11,013 nt of DNA from Candidatus Gerdarchaeota archaeon (GTDB lineage: Archaea; Asgardarchaeota; Heimdallarchaeia; JABLTI01). Position numbers and translations under genes: made by a program. Under the pieces are notes generated by a model. It was not told the origin of the DNA and did not search any database. It saw nothing but the letters and a program-made list of their open reading frames with translations. The stretch spans positions 1-11,013 of the forward strand of contig JAEORJ010000396.1 of assembly GCA_016840945.1 (NCBI GenBank), given 5' to 3'. This document shows, one piece after another, positions 1 to 6,727 of the stretch (positions are counted from its first letter, which is position 1; every line of letters begins with the position of its first letter).

Positions 1-189
1 ATTGGAATAGAAGATGATTTAGGTGATGACCCTTTCTACAAAGATGAAATACTTGAACTAAAATTCAAGTGGTTTTCACAAAAAGAATTAGATTCAATCA
101 TCATAAAACCAGGTGTTCTAACAAAAGCATTACAAAATATCCCTAACTATCCTGTTTTATTGCAAAATCTAGAAATCGAAAATGACTGA
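1..189 (+). CDS. Probable Nudix hydrolase, C-terminal fragment
   Basis: This reading frame is open from the first base and ends at TGA 187-189, giving the last 62 residues of a protein whose start lies outside the window. The fragment has the pattern of a Nudix C-terminus: a strand (EILELKFKWF), then a WFSQKEL segment, then IKPGVL and a final helix. In Nudix hydrolases the matching stretch reads roughly 'F.WfsldEL...ikPgvL..aL' and follows the Nudix box. The catalytic box (GX5EX7REUXEEXGU) is not in the window, so substrate and activity cannot be inferred. The family hydrolyses nucleoside diphosphates linked to another moiety, such as ADP-ribose or oxidised NTPs. The call rests on the tail pattern only. 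The 148 bases that follow separate it from the acyltransferase gene, which has its own TATA-like box. Confidence 0.5.
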   Translation: MGIEDDLGDDPFYKDEILELKFKWFSQKELDSIIIKPGVLTKALQNIPNYPVLLQNLEIEND

Positions 190-274
190 GATTGATTTTT
201 TAATGCCCTCTTTTAACAATTACTGGTATAAAATCTTCACATAACCAGTGGCTTATGTAACTAATTCAGCTAAT

Positions 275-292
275 CCTTTTTATCAAAAAAGG
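275..292. repeat. Small inverted repeat after the Nudix gene
   Basis: CCTTTTT (275-281) and AAAAAGG (286-292) form a perfect 7-bp stem with a 4-base loop (ATCA). A second, weaker pair, ACTGGT near 220 and ACCAGT near 244, lies upstream. The T-rich arm could help end transcription of the Nudix gene, but no T tract follows the stem, so its role is uncertain. Confidence 0.3.
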
Positions 293-307
293 TTATTAAT
301 AAATTGA

Positions 308-317
308 TTTTATATTA
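308..317 (+). promoter_or_regulatory. TATA-like box for the acyltransferase gene
   Basis: TTTTATATTA is centred about 26 bases before ATG 338. An archaeal TATA box at that distance would place the transcript start at or next to the start codon. This fits a leaderless mRNA and the lack of a convincing Shine-Dalgarno sequence before 338. Confidence 0.4.
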
Positions 318-337
318 GTACTTTTTGATGAGAATTA

Positions 338-1546
338 ATGACTACAATAGAAGAAGAATCTCAAACTGTGGCAAGAGTTTTTGAAAGGAGATATGATCTT
401 GATTGGTTGAGAATAATAGGTATCTTGCTTGTTTTTATATTCCATTGCGCAAGATTTTTTGATACATTAGATTGGCACATTAAAAATAATTGGCCTCTTG
501 ATGTACCTCTTAGCGAGCAAAGTGAGGGAATGACTACTTTTATTTATTACTTAGGTGGTCCGGGTATGCCTTTATTTTTCATGATTGCTGGTATGGTAAC
601 TTTTTATGCTTTAAGAAATGTGAAAGGTGGTTTATATGCTTTAGACAGAGTAATTAGATTGTTAGTTCCTTTTGTTATTGGATTGTTTACCCATATTCCA
701 CTTCAAATTTATCTCGAAAGAGTTTCTCATGGTGATTTTACAGGTACATTCTCTGAATTCTATCGCCAAATGTTCAATGGACGATATGGATTTGGAGGGG
801 ATTTCGATTATTTTGGTTTACATTTATGGTTTTTACTTGTACTCTGTTTTATCTCATTAATCACATTACCATTGACCATCTACTATAGTAAAGATAAGAA
901 TCTTGTAAAACTCGATAGATTCACAAATATCTTGAATAAACCAGTGATGATTTTTCTTTTCCCAATACCGATTATAATATTTGAATTAGTTAACGCTTTA
1001 ACTGGGGGACATATTTTTGTTTTCGGTGCTTGGACAGTTATATCATACTTGATTTATTTCATCTATGGTTATTTAATAGCTACAAATATTAAATTTAAAA
1101 ACACAATTGAAAAACATGCAATAGCAGCATTAATTGTTGTATTAATTAGTGGAGTGTTTTTGTTCTTTCTTCCAAAATTCAACATTGATGAAAACATAAA
1201 GAATCTTCTCTTTTTATTTGTAGCAGTATATTATAGTTGGTGTGTTTTGATTTCTCTCTTTGCTCTTGGTAGTAAATTCTTAAATCGTGATAATAAAGCA
1301 AGGAAATTTATGAATGAACTTGTTATGCCTTTTTATGTTATTCATCAAACCATTATTGTGGTAATTGGTTTCTTTATTGTTCAATTGAACATGTATTTTT
1401 TAGTTAAATATCTAATAATTATTGTAACATCATTTACTGCTTGTGTAATTCTCCTTATGCCGATCAAATACCTTAATCCTTTACGAGTTATTTTTGGCAT
1501 GAGATGGAAAAGGGGATTATTAAAAAGAAATAAAGAGAATTTTTGA
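338..1546 (+). CDS. Acyltransferase 3 family membrane protein
   Basis: This 402-residue polytopic membrane protein belongs to the acyltransferase-3 family (PF01757). Proteins of this family move acyl groups, often acetyl, across or at the membrane onto sugars or other acceptors. After a short charged N-terminus comes DLDWLRIIGILLVFIFHCARFF (about residues 20-41), with R25 and H36 spaced as the R-X10-H motif typical of the family, H36 being the likely catalytic residue. GGPGMPLFFMIAG (73-85), a RLLVPF segment (107-112) and GLHLWFLL (160-167) also match the family. About ten hydrophobic helices run to the end, followed by a basic cytoplasmic tail rich in K and R. The length is normal for the family. 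ATG 338 is the first in-frame ATG, and a TATA-like box at 308-317 suggests a leaderless transcript. The gene converges on the DUF362 gene across a 27-base T-rich gap. The acceptor molecule cannot be inferred. Confidence 0.85.
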   Translation: MTTIEEESQTVARVFERRYDLDWLRIIGILLVFIFHCARFFDTLDWHIKNNWPLDVPLSEQSEGMTTFIYYLGGPGMPLFFMIAGMVTFYALRNVKGGLYALDRVIRLLVPFVIGLFTHIPLQIYLERVSHGDFTGTFSEFYRQMFNGRYGFGGDFDYFGLHLWFLLVLCFISLITLPLTIYYSKDKNLVKLDRFTNILNKPVMIFLFPIPIIIFELVNALTGGHIFVFGAWTVISYLIYFIYGYLIATNIKFKNTIEKHAIAALIVVLISGVFLFFLPKFNIDENIKNLLFLFVAVYYSWCVLISLFALGSKFLNRDNKARKFMNELVMPFYVIHQTIIVVIGFFIVQLNMYFLVKYLIIIVTSFTACVILLMPIKYLNPLRVIFGMRWKRGLLKRNKENF

Positions 1547-1573
1547 TGTTCTATTCAACTTTTTTACTTTGTA

Positions 1574-2398
1574 TCAAAGATCCCATTTTTGATATACATC
1601 ACTAATTTTGTTGCCTACGATTTCAATGTCATTCATAGTGCCAATACCAGATTCGTGAAGCCAGCGAATGTGGTCTATTGTCTCCGGATCTAAACCGATA
1701 CATCTTGCACCAGTTGCATCTGCGGCAATCGGATCAACACTAGCTATAATAGTATCCATCTTGATAGCATCACCACTCCATGGCCCTCCACCGGATTTAC
1801 CATAGAAACCATCTATTACACTTAGTTTTGGTGGCAATGTTTTGCATATATCATAGATGACATTGTTCATACCGTACACGTGATATGAAAATTTATTTCG
1901 GGTCGTAAGCATTCCAAACATATTTTTCAATCCCATAGTGATTGTTGTATGTTGTAGTGTCTTCATAGAAGGTACAGTGATGATAGGTGAATCTACTGCA
2001 AGTTTAGCAACTTTGAATTTCTTTATTGCGCGAGGGTTCTCAACTTTCAATTCAACTTTGTCATCAAGTTTTCGCATATTGATGTATTCAGATCCTAGTC
2101 GTTCAATAACCTCCATCATACCTGTTTTATGGATTGCCGTATCTGGTGAGGTTATTCCTCCCTCGGTTTCAACCACAATTGCTTTCTTACCTAGCTCTTG
2201 TACTTCAGTTATTACCGCTTCAACAACTAGAGGATCTGTGGTTACTCCTGTCTCGTATGTATGACTTGTTATAAGATTTACTTTTATTAGAACCGTATCA
2301 TAAGATTCTAGAGCTTTTTTAAATGGAATCAGTTTAATTGCTTTAAATACGGAATCAAGACTTCGTTCTCCTTTCACAATAGCTACAATAGATGACAT
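1574..2398 (-). CDS. DUF362 domain protein
   Basis: This 274-residue protein is a stand-alone DUF362 domain (PF04015), a family without a settled biochemical role. Visible family motifs in order are: VLIKVNL with GVTTDP (residues 36-56) followed by an invariant-looking VVEAV helix; TMGLKNMFG (154-162), the 'KN..G' block; VIDGFYG then GGGPWSGD (194-210); and SVDPIAADATGA with GLDPETIDHI (220-244). Many relatives carry a C-terminal 4Fe-4S ferredoxin domain. It is absent here: only C185 and C233 are cysteines, so this protein is unlikely to bind such a cluster itself. No signal peptide or membrane segment is seen, so it is probably cytoplasmic. It starts 29 bases after the stop of the alpha/beta hydrolase gene on the same strand, with AGGAG at 2413-2417 before its ATG, so the two genes are probably co-transcribed. 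Confidence 0.85.
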   Translation of the reverse strand: MSSIVAIVKGERSLDSVFKAIKLIPFKKALESYDTVLIKVNLITSHTYETGVTTDPLVVEAVITEVQELGKKAIVVETEGGITSPDTAIHKTGMMEVIERLGSEYINMRKLDDKVELKVENPRAIKKFKVAKLAVDSPIITVPSMKTLQHTTITMGLKNMFGMLTTRNKFSYHVYGMNNVIYDICKTLPPKLSVIDGFYGKSGGGPWSGDAIKMDTIIASVDPIAADATGARCIGLDPETIDHIRWLHESGIGTMNDIEIVGNKISDVYQKWDL

Positions 2399-2427
2399 TT
2401 GCTTTATCTACACTCCTTAATTAATTA

Positions 2428-3300
2428 TTAAAAATATTTTTTAAAGAAATTCAACATTGGTTCAGGTGTATGATTAAACCAATCATAGGATTCTAATCTT
2501 TTCTTTGTTCCTTTTATCCAATACATTTCTTTTTCTACTTGTAACTCATTATAAAACTCTTTAATCCAATCTAGATTCGCCCATGGATCTCCTTCTGCTT
2601 GCACTAACATAGTGGGAACTGATATATCTTTTACATGCGGTAAACAAGAAGCATATAAATCTACACCGCCACGCTTCATATTATACTCATTAGCTCGTTT
2701 AACCATTTTATCAGGGAAGCCATATCCTTTTACAAAATCTGCGATAACAATTGGTTGATTAGCTATGAAAGCCTTGATATTTTTAAAATTTTGAAGGCCA
2801 TTTTCAATTCCATATGCATAAGTTGTAGCTACTGAACCCATACAAAAGCTTAGAAGACCAATTTTGCTATTCCTGTAATCCTTGTGTGTATTAATAAAAT
2901 TAACAGCTGCTAAAACGTCTTTATATTCTTCTACTCCACCAGCTATCCAAGGAATTGTCCCTTTTTCACTATTGCCATGGTTTCTTAAATCATACATTAA
3001 AACAGTATAACCTTCGTTAATTAGGTGCTTTATAGTATACATATATTCAATTTTCTTATTATATGGTCTAGTTATCCCCTTTCCTTTTGGTGTGTATCCA
3101 CTTCTACTACTTTGTATGCCAAAATGAGTGAAAATAATCACTTTGTCAGTATTCCCTTTCACCAACCAGCCTGATAATTTTACACCATCTATTACTTTGA
3201 AAGTTACATCATCATAATTTAATCCGAAATCTCCCGGATTCCCAAATACTGGAGAGCTACCAGGGGTTGTTACTGAATCTGAAATGAATTTTCTTAACAT
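2428..3300 (-). CDS. Alpha/beta hydrolase with Cys nucleophile (dienelactone-hydrolase-like)
   Basis: This 290-residue single-domain alpha/beta hydrolase has no signal peptide. Visible landmarks are VIIFTHFG (54-61, oxyanion-hole strand), DLRNHGNSEKG (104-114, the D.RGHG.S block of the fold), the nucleophile elbow SFCMGS (151-156), AEGDPW (235-240) and NHTPEPMLNFF (276-286). The elbow puts Cys153, not Ser, at the nucleophile position, so the probable triad is C153-D238-H277. This arrangement is known in dienelactone hydrolase. The fold family includes esterases, lactonases and thioesterases; the substrate here is not inferable. It is the first gene of a minus-strand pair with the DUF362 gene. 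AGGAG at 3313-3317 lies 12 bases before the ATG, and a TATA-like tract lies about 40 bases upstream. An acyl-transfer role or a non-catalytic relative is possible. Confidence 0.8.
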   Translation of the reverse strand: MLRKFISDSVTTPGSSPVFGNPGDFGLNYDDVTFKVIDGVKLSGWLVKGNTDKVIIFTHFGIQSSRSGYTPKGKGITRPYNKKIEYMYTIKHLINEGYTVLMYDLRNHGNSEKGTIPWIAGGVEEYKDVLAAVNFINTHKDYRNSKIGLLSFCMGSVATTYAYGIENGLQNFKNIKAFIANQPIVIADFVKGYGFPDKMVKRANEYNMKRGGVDLYASCLPHVKDISVPTMLVQAEGDPWANLDWIKEFYNELQVEKEMYWIKGTKKRLESYDWFNHTPEPMLNFFKKYF

Positions 3301-3340
3301 ACTATAACCGAACTCCTAATGGTATCTACTTCTTTAATGA

Positions 3341-3352
3341 TTTTAAATATTT
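3341..3352 (-). promoter_or_regulatory. TATA-like tract for the hydrolase-DUF362 operon
   Basis: The minus strand reads AAATATTTAAAA here. A transcript starting about 25 bases downstream, near 3318-3322, would have a leader of about 20 bases that includes the AGGAG at 3313-3317. The remaining space to the divergent gene holds an AT-rich 8-bp inverted repeat, AAATTTTA (3369-3376) and TAAAATTT (3390-3397). It could be an operator, but AT bias weakens it. Confidence 0.35.
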
Positions 3353-3425
3353 ATTAAAACAAATTATGAAATTTTAATCACTTATATTCTAAAATTTTGA
3401 AACAATTATCCAAGAGTAATGATTA

Positions 3426-3434
3426 TTTTAAATA
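3426..3434 (+). promoter_or_regulatory. TATA-like box for the CBM-esterase gene
   Basis: TTTTAAATA closely fits the archaeal TATA consensus and would start transcription near 3455, leaving a leader of about 30 bases to TTG 3486 or 54 bases to ATG 3510. A second, weaker TATAAA at 3465-3470 would start transcription after the TTG and so favour ATG 3510. Confidence 0.35.
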
Positions 3435-3485
3435 CAAACTATCAAGTTAGATATTTGAGTCAATTATAAAATTAGATAAAAAAAG

Positions 3486-5543
3486 TTGGTTAAGATATTG
3501 AAAGATGTTATGGATTTATTAAAACAAGAAAGAGAATATGAAGCTTATATGGTTGCAAAAGAAAAAGTAATGGAAAATATCAATATTCTTCAAGATATGT
3601 TCAATTTAGAAAACATTATTAAATTTTCAGATGAAGAAAAGAAGTTAATTGATTTTTTTAGAAGTTTAATTGGCACAAGATATAATTGGTTATTTTTCTT
3701 TTTACGGGATACTATTTTTCATGAAATTCGCGAAGAAGAAAAATACCAAGTCTTAGTGAATAGAATAAAAGAAAAGTTATCAACAACTCACAAAAAGAAA
3801 GCTATTACTTTAGTTGAAAATAAATGGACAGATGTCGAATTAGAATTTTCCGAAGCTGAATTACCAGAAGTTAATTTGCAAATTTCTTTTGATAGATATT
3901 ACTTTAAAATAAAAGCTACTGTACATGATGAACATTTCTTAGATGGGAATAGATCTTGGCGCTATGGCGATGGATTCTATATGAATTTTGCTATGCCAGA
4001 AGGATCAGAAAAAGAAGAATGTTTAGACACTCAGCGATTTTATAGTTTAGGATTTTCAATGGAAGAAGGAGCACCAAAAGGAGTCTTGGTTAATCATAAT
4101 GGAACTTATTATCTTGGCGCTACAAATGAAATAACTCCTAATATAGAGATAGATAAAGAAAAAATGATTGCAAAATATGAGATTAATATTCCCTTTAATT
4201 TCCTTAAACCATTTGATCCTTTAGTTGATGAAATAAGTGGATTTTATATTCACTATGTTAGTCACATTGATAGAATAACGAGGAAATTTGTATCACTTAT
4301 AGAAGATGTTCATTCAGATTCAGAGCTAACAAATTATCGACGATTTGTTCCTGTAAAATATACTTTCTCAGAAGACTCTAAACTAAAACTTGCAGGTTTG
4401 GTTGAAAACCGATTGATAACCAAAGATGAAATTGGTATGAAGGTTTATGTTTATTCACCTGTCGAGAAAGAAGGAAAATTATCAATACAAATTTTAGATT
4501 TAGATGAAAAGATAATTGAAACTTTTGATTCGAAAGTAAACCTAAAAGCAGGAAGAAATATTTTAGAAGAGAAAACCAAACCAAAAAATCTCATTAATCA
4601 ATCATATATAATAAAATTAATTTTGGATAATGAAATTTGGAGTCAGACTGTTTACAAATATACTCCAAACACTGTCAATGAAATAGCTGAGAAAATTCAC
4701 GCACTTGAAAAAATAGGCGACAATCCATTAATTATCAATAGCATACATTCTCTAAATTTTAAATTACAAAAATTAAAGCAAATGATTGATGAATTCCATC
4801 CAAGAGAAGATCCGAAAGATATAAGTGAAGCGTTTAATGATCTCATAAATCTAATTGATATTTCTAAAAAACATAAATCAATATATAATACAGAGGGTTA
4901 TCTTCGTTCTGCAATTAAATCACCTTTTGATGGTACTTTGCAACCTTATTCAATTAGACTTCCAAAAGATTTCAATCCAGATAAAGAATATGTTTTAATG
5001 ACTCTAATGCATGGTAGTGGAGTAGATGAAGTTGGTTTTATTAATGGAGTAGGGAAAAGAATAGGTGATATTGGTTCTTCAAAATTAATATTTATTGCTC
5101 CTCAAGGAAGACATCTAAGTGATAATTGGATTGGTCAATCAGAATTTGATACAGTAGATATAATCAATGAAATAAAAAAGATGTTTAAAATAACTTCATC
5201 TTTAATTATGGGCTTTTCCATGGGTGGTTATGGAGCTTGGCGAATGACATTTAAACACCCAGAGCTTTTTGAAGGAGCAATCATTGCTGCTGGATTTCCA
5301 CATTTTGATGGTAAGGCAGAAAATGATATGCGAAATTTCATTGGAGAATCAAAGAATATTGATTATCTTATTATTCATGGCACTGCTGACCGCTCTGTTA
5401 CAATTGAAAGCACGGATGAATTTATTGAAACTCTTAAGAAAGAAGAGTATAAAATTGAATATCATCGACTTGAAGGGCAAGATCATGGAAACCTCGATAT
5501 GACTGATATAATTGCCCAATGGTTAAAGAAGTATGTAAAATAG
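3486..5543 (+). CDS. CBM9/DOMON-like and serine esterase multidomain protein
   Basis: This protein of up to 685 residues has several parts. Residues 1-115 are mostly helical and unrecognised. Residues 125-295 look like a CBM9/DOMON-type beta sandwich, with FKIKATVHDEHF, WRYGDGFYMNF and a conserved FYIHY strand. Residues 300-392 form an Ig-like beta domain. Residues 395-470 are helical. Residues 470-685 are an alpha/beta hydrolase of the PHB depolymerase or feruloyl/acetylxylan esterase type. That domain shows LMHGSG (oxyanion hole), APQGR, the elbow GFSMGGYG with Ser578, HGTADRSV with Asp635, and GQDHGN with His667, a complete triad. There is no signal peptide or membrane helix, so it is probably cytoplasmic, unlike most carbohydrate-binding esterases. 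The start is uncertain: TTG 3486 has no clear ribosome site, and ATG 3510 would shorten it by eight residues. It is transcribed divergently from the Cys-hydrolase operon. The substrate is unknown; an acyl- or feruloyl-decorated oligosaccharide is plausible. Confidence 0.8.
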   Translation: MVKILKDVMDLLKQEREYEAYMVAKEKVMENINILQDMFNLENIIKFSDEEKKLIDFFRSLIGTRYNWLFFFLRDTIFHEIREEEKYQVLVNRIKEKLSTTHKKKAITLVENKWTDVELEFSEAELPEVNLQISFDRYYFKIKATVHDEHFLDGNRSWRYGDGFYMNFAMPEGSEKEECLDTQRFYSLGFSMEEGAPKGVLVNHNGTYYLGATNEITPNIEIDKEKMIAKYEINIPFNFLKPFDPLVDEISGFYIHYVSHIDRITRKFVSLIEDVHSDSELTNYRRFVPVKYTFSEDSKLKLAGLVENRLITKDEIGMKVYVYSPVEKEGKLSIQILDLDEKIIETFDSKVNLKAGRNILEEKTKPKNLINQSYIIKLILDNEIWSQTVYKYTPNTVNEIAEKIHALEKIGDNPLIINSIHSLNFKLQKLKQMIDEFHPREDPKDISEAFNDLINLIDISKKHKSIYNTEGYLRSAIKSPFDGTLQPYSIRLPKDFNPDKEYVLMTLMHGSGVDEVGFINGVGKRIGDIGSSKLIFIAPQGRHLSDNWIGQSEFDTVDIINEIKKMFKITSSLIMGFSMGGYGAWRMTFKHPELFEGAIIAAGFPHFDGKAENDMRNFIGESKNIDYLIIHGTADRSVTIESTDEFIETLKKEEYKIEYHRLEGQDHGNLDMTDIIAQWLKKYVK

Positions 5544-5560
5544 ATTTAACTCTATTTTAC
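5535..5560. terminator. Perfect 10-bp hairpin overlapping the esterase stop codon
   Basis: GTAAAATAGA (5535-5544) and TCTATTTTAC (5551-5560) are exact inverted copies with a 6-base loop. The stem includes the TAG stop codon at 5541-5543. It sits between convergent genes, so it could end transcription from either side, although no long T tract follows on either strand. An mRNA 3'-end stabiliser is an alternative. Confidence 0.5.
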
Positions 5561-5603
5561 TATTTCACTATACATTAATTTGCAGAAAAGAAATTTGATT
5601 ATT

Positions 5604-6566
5604 TTATTTTTTGGCTTTCCAATTATAACAAGCTTGAGTCCATACTTTTTCATAACCTTCTGAAAGATAGAGATTTAATGCAGGTTCATTAGACAAACTC
5701 ACGTTTAGGGTAGTGTTTTTGTAACCACCCTTGTTTAAAATTGATTTAATGTAATGGATTATTTTTCTACCTAAACCTCTATGTCTAAAGTTAGGATGAA
5801 CACCCATTATCCAAAGATGACCATTTTTATCCCCATGGGATTCACGAACAACTGAAAAAGCAATGATTTGATTATTAGATAAAATGCCTATAGAAGCTGA
5901 TGAAATTAATGGAAAATCACTTTCTAAAACAATTTCTTGATAGTAATCATGGATTTCATTATCTGTTTTATTCAACATCCATTCATCTTGTGATGATCTA
6001 AATGTTTCAAGAAAACACTGATAGAGCAGCTCTTTATCTAATTCATCAATTGGTTTTACATTATAGTTTTCTGAAAAATCAATAATGTTATTATCTTGAT
6101 TTGTAAGTTCATATCTCATTTGACAATTTCGCTCAATTAATAACATATCAAGTGATTCATAATTATAATTGATTTCATTATCGCTTTCCCTATAACCAAG
6201 TTCAATTGTAGTTAATCCATTTGATTTTCCAATTTCTATTGCTTCAGCTATAAGTTTTTGCTTGATGGTGAAATCATTTTCATATTCTGGCAAAACAATT
6301 GGATGCCCATTCAACGCCCAGGGATTTATTTCAGCTTCTGAAGGAGTCATCTGAGCAAAAAATATCCATCCAATTATCTTCTTTCCTATTGAAGCTGTTA
6401 TTGCTAGAGGTGGATATTTTAAATCCAATCTTTTGAACCAATTCACTACCCTTTCCAATTGTATTTCTGATCTTTTTTCTTTCCAAATTTTAAAGGTAAA
6501 TTCAGCTAATTCTTGAAGTATTTCTTCAGTCCAATTATGAATTGAAATTATAAAATGATCTCCCAT
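5604..6566 (-). CDS. Two-domain GNAT N-acetyltransferase
   Basis: This 320-residue protein has the length and layout of a tandem GNAT. The C-terminal domain (about 168-318) shows the acetyl-CoA motif A clearly: HLWIMGVHPNFRHRGLGRKI (250-269), where R261-H-R-G-L-G266 is the R/Q-x-x-G-x-G/A pyrophosphate-binding loop. Motif B follows with LNVSLSNEPALNLYLSEGYE (287-306). The N-terminal half (about 5-150) has the GNAT strand order (ITASIGKKIIGWIFF, then helix, then TIELGY) but no visible R-x-x-G-x-G loop, so it probably does not bind acetyl-CoA itself, as in other tandem GNATs. No signal peptide is present. The substrate (amine, peptide N-terminus or small molecule) cannot be inferred. AAGTGAT just before ATG 6566 is a modest ribosome site, and a TATA-like box flanked by a palindrome lies at 6599-6621. 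Confidence 0.85.
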   Translation of the reverse strand: MGDHFIISIHNWTEEILQELAEFTFKIWKEKRSEIQLERVVNWFKRLDLKYPPLAITASIGKKIIGWIFFAQMTPSEAEINPWALNGHPIVLPEYENDFTIKQKLIAEAIEIGKSNGLTTIELGYRESDNEINYNYESLDMLLIERNCQMRYELTNQDNNIIDFSENYNVKPIDELDKELLYQCFLETFRSSQDEWMLNKTDNEIHDYYQEIVLESDFPLISSASIGILSNNQIIAFSVVRESHGDKNGHLWIMGVHPNFRHRGLGRKIIHYIKSILNKGGYKNTTLNVSLSNEPALNLYLSEGYEKVWTQACYNWKAKK

Positions 6567-6598
6567 AATATCACTTACTTCTTCTATTAATCAAGATG

Positions 6599-6621
6599 AT
6601 ATTTAAGTAATTAGAATTACT
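6599..6621 (-). promoter_or_regulatory. TATA-like box with adjoining 16-bp palindrome before the GNAT gene
   Basis: On the minus strand CTTAAATATC (6598-6607) resembles a TATA box and would start transcription near 6577, about ten bases before the ATG. Directly upstream on that strand, AGTAATT (6606-6612) and AATTACT (6615-6621) form a perfect 7-bp inverted repeat with a 2-base centre. This is a good shape for a dimeric repressor or activator site touching the factor-B recognition side of the TATA box. Function is inferred from position only. Confidence 0.45.
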
Positions 6622-6640
6622 AGATTAAAAAAAGTCAGTT

Positions 6641-6717
6641 GTTTTGTCTTAATACTATAAAGCATTACAAAATATTTATTATTAAGTATTGTAATATGTT
6701 TTATAACAAGACAAAAC
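6641..6717. repeat. Long imperfect inverted repeat in the GNAT/SBP-like divergent region
   Basis: The left arm (6641-6670) and right arm (6689-6717) are near-exact inverted copies around an 18-base loop. The outer ends, GTTTTGTCTT and AAGACAAAAC, match over 10 bp. The inner ends, ATTACAA and TTGTAAT, match over 7 bp. The middles share TATAAA-like cores, TATAAAGC against TATAAAAC. TATA-like boxes therefore lie in both arms, one pointing right to the SBP-like gene (TATAAAG, 6656-6662) and one pointing left. The right arm ends exactly where the ribosome-binding site of the SBP-like gene begins. It could be an operator overlapping divergent promoters, an RNA stem masking the ribosome site, or the end of a small inverted-repeat element. 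A closely related copy lies at 7535-7554. Confidence 0.65.
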
Positions 6718-6724
6718 GGAGGAG
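6718..6724 (+). promoter_or_regulatory. Strong ribosome-binding site of the SBP-like gene
   Basis: GGAGGAG ends 3 bases before ATG 6728, with the GGAGG core spaced 5 bases from it. This is the strongest Shine-Dalgarno sequence in the window and fixes the start. It abuts the right arm of the inverted repeat, so folding of that repeat in RNA could affect access to it. Confidence 0.75.
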
Positions 6725-6727
6725 ATA

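Noticed and set aside
124..140. A 17-base exact repeat, AAAGCATTACAAAATAT, shared with 6659-6675 inside the long inverted repeat.
   Set aside because: The first copy lies inside the coding sequence of the Nudix fragment and lacks the TTTGTCTT part. In AT-rich DNA of this length one such match is only mildly surprising.
1568..1580. CTTTG-TAT-CAAAG inverted repeat at the end of the DUF362 gene.
   Set aside because: It is only 5 bp, mostly AT and overlaps the coding end; too weak to call a terminator.
1938..2264. A 108-codon plus-strand open frame opposite the DUF362 gene.
   Set aside because: It is antisense to a well-supported DUF362 coding region, has no family resemblance and no ribosome site.
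3369..3397. AAATTTTA / TAAAATTT inverted repeat in the divergent promoter region.
   Set aside because: All arms are A or T, so an 8-bp match is easily produced by composition; mentioned only as context.
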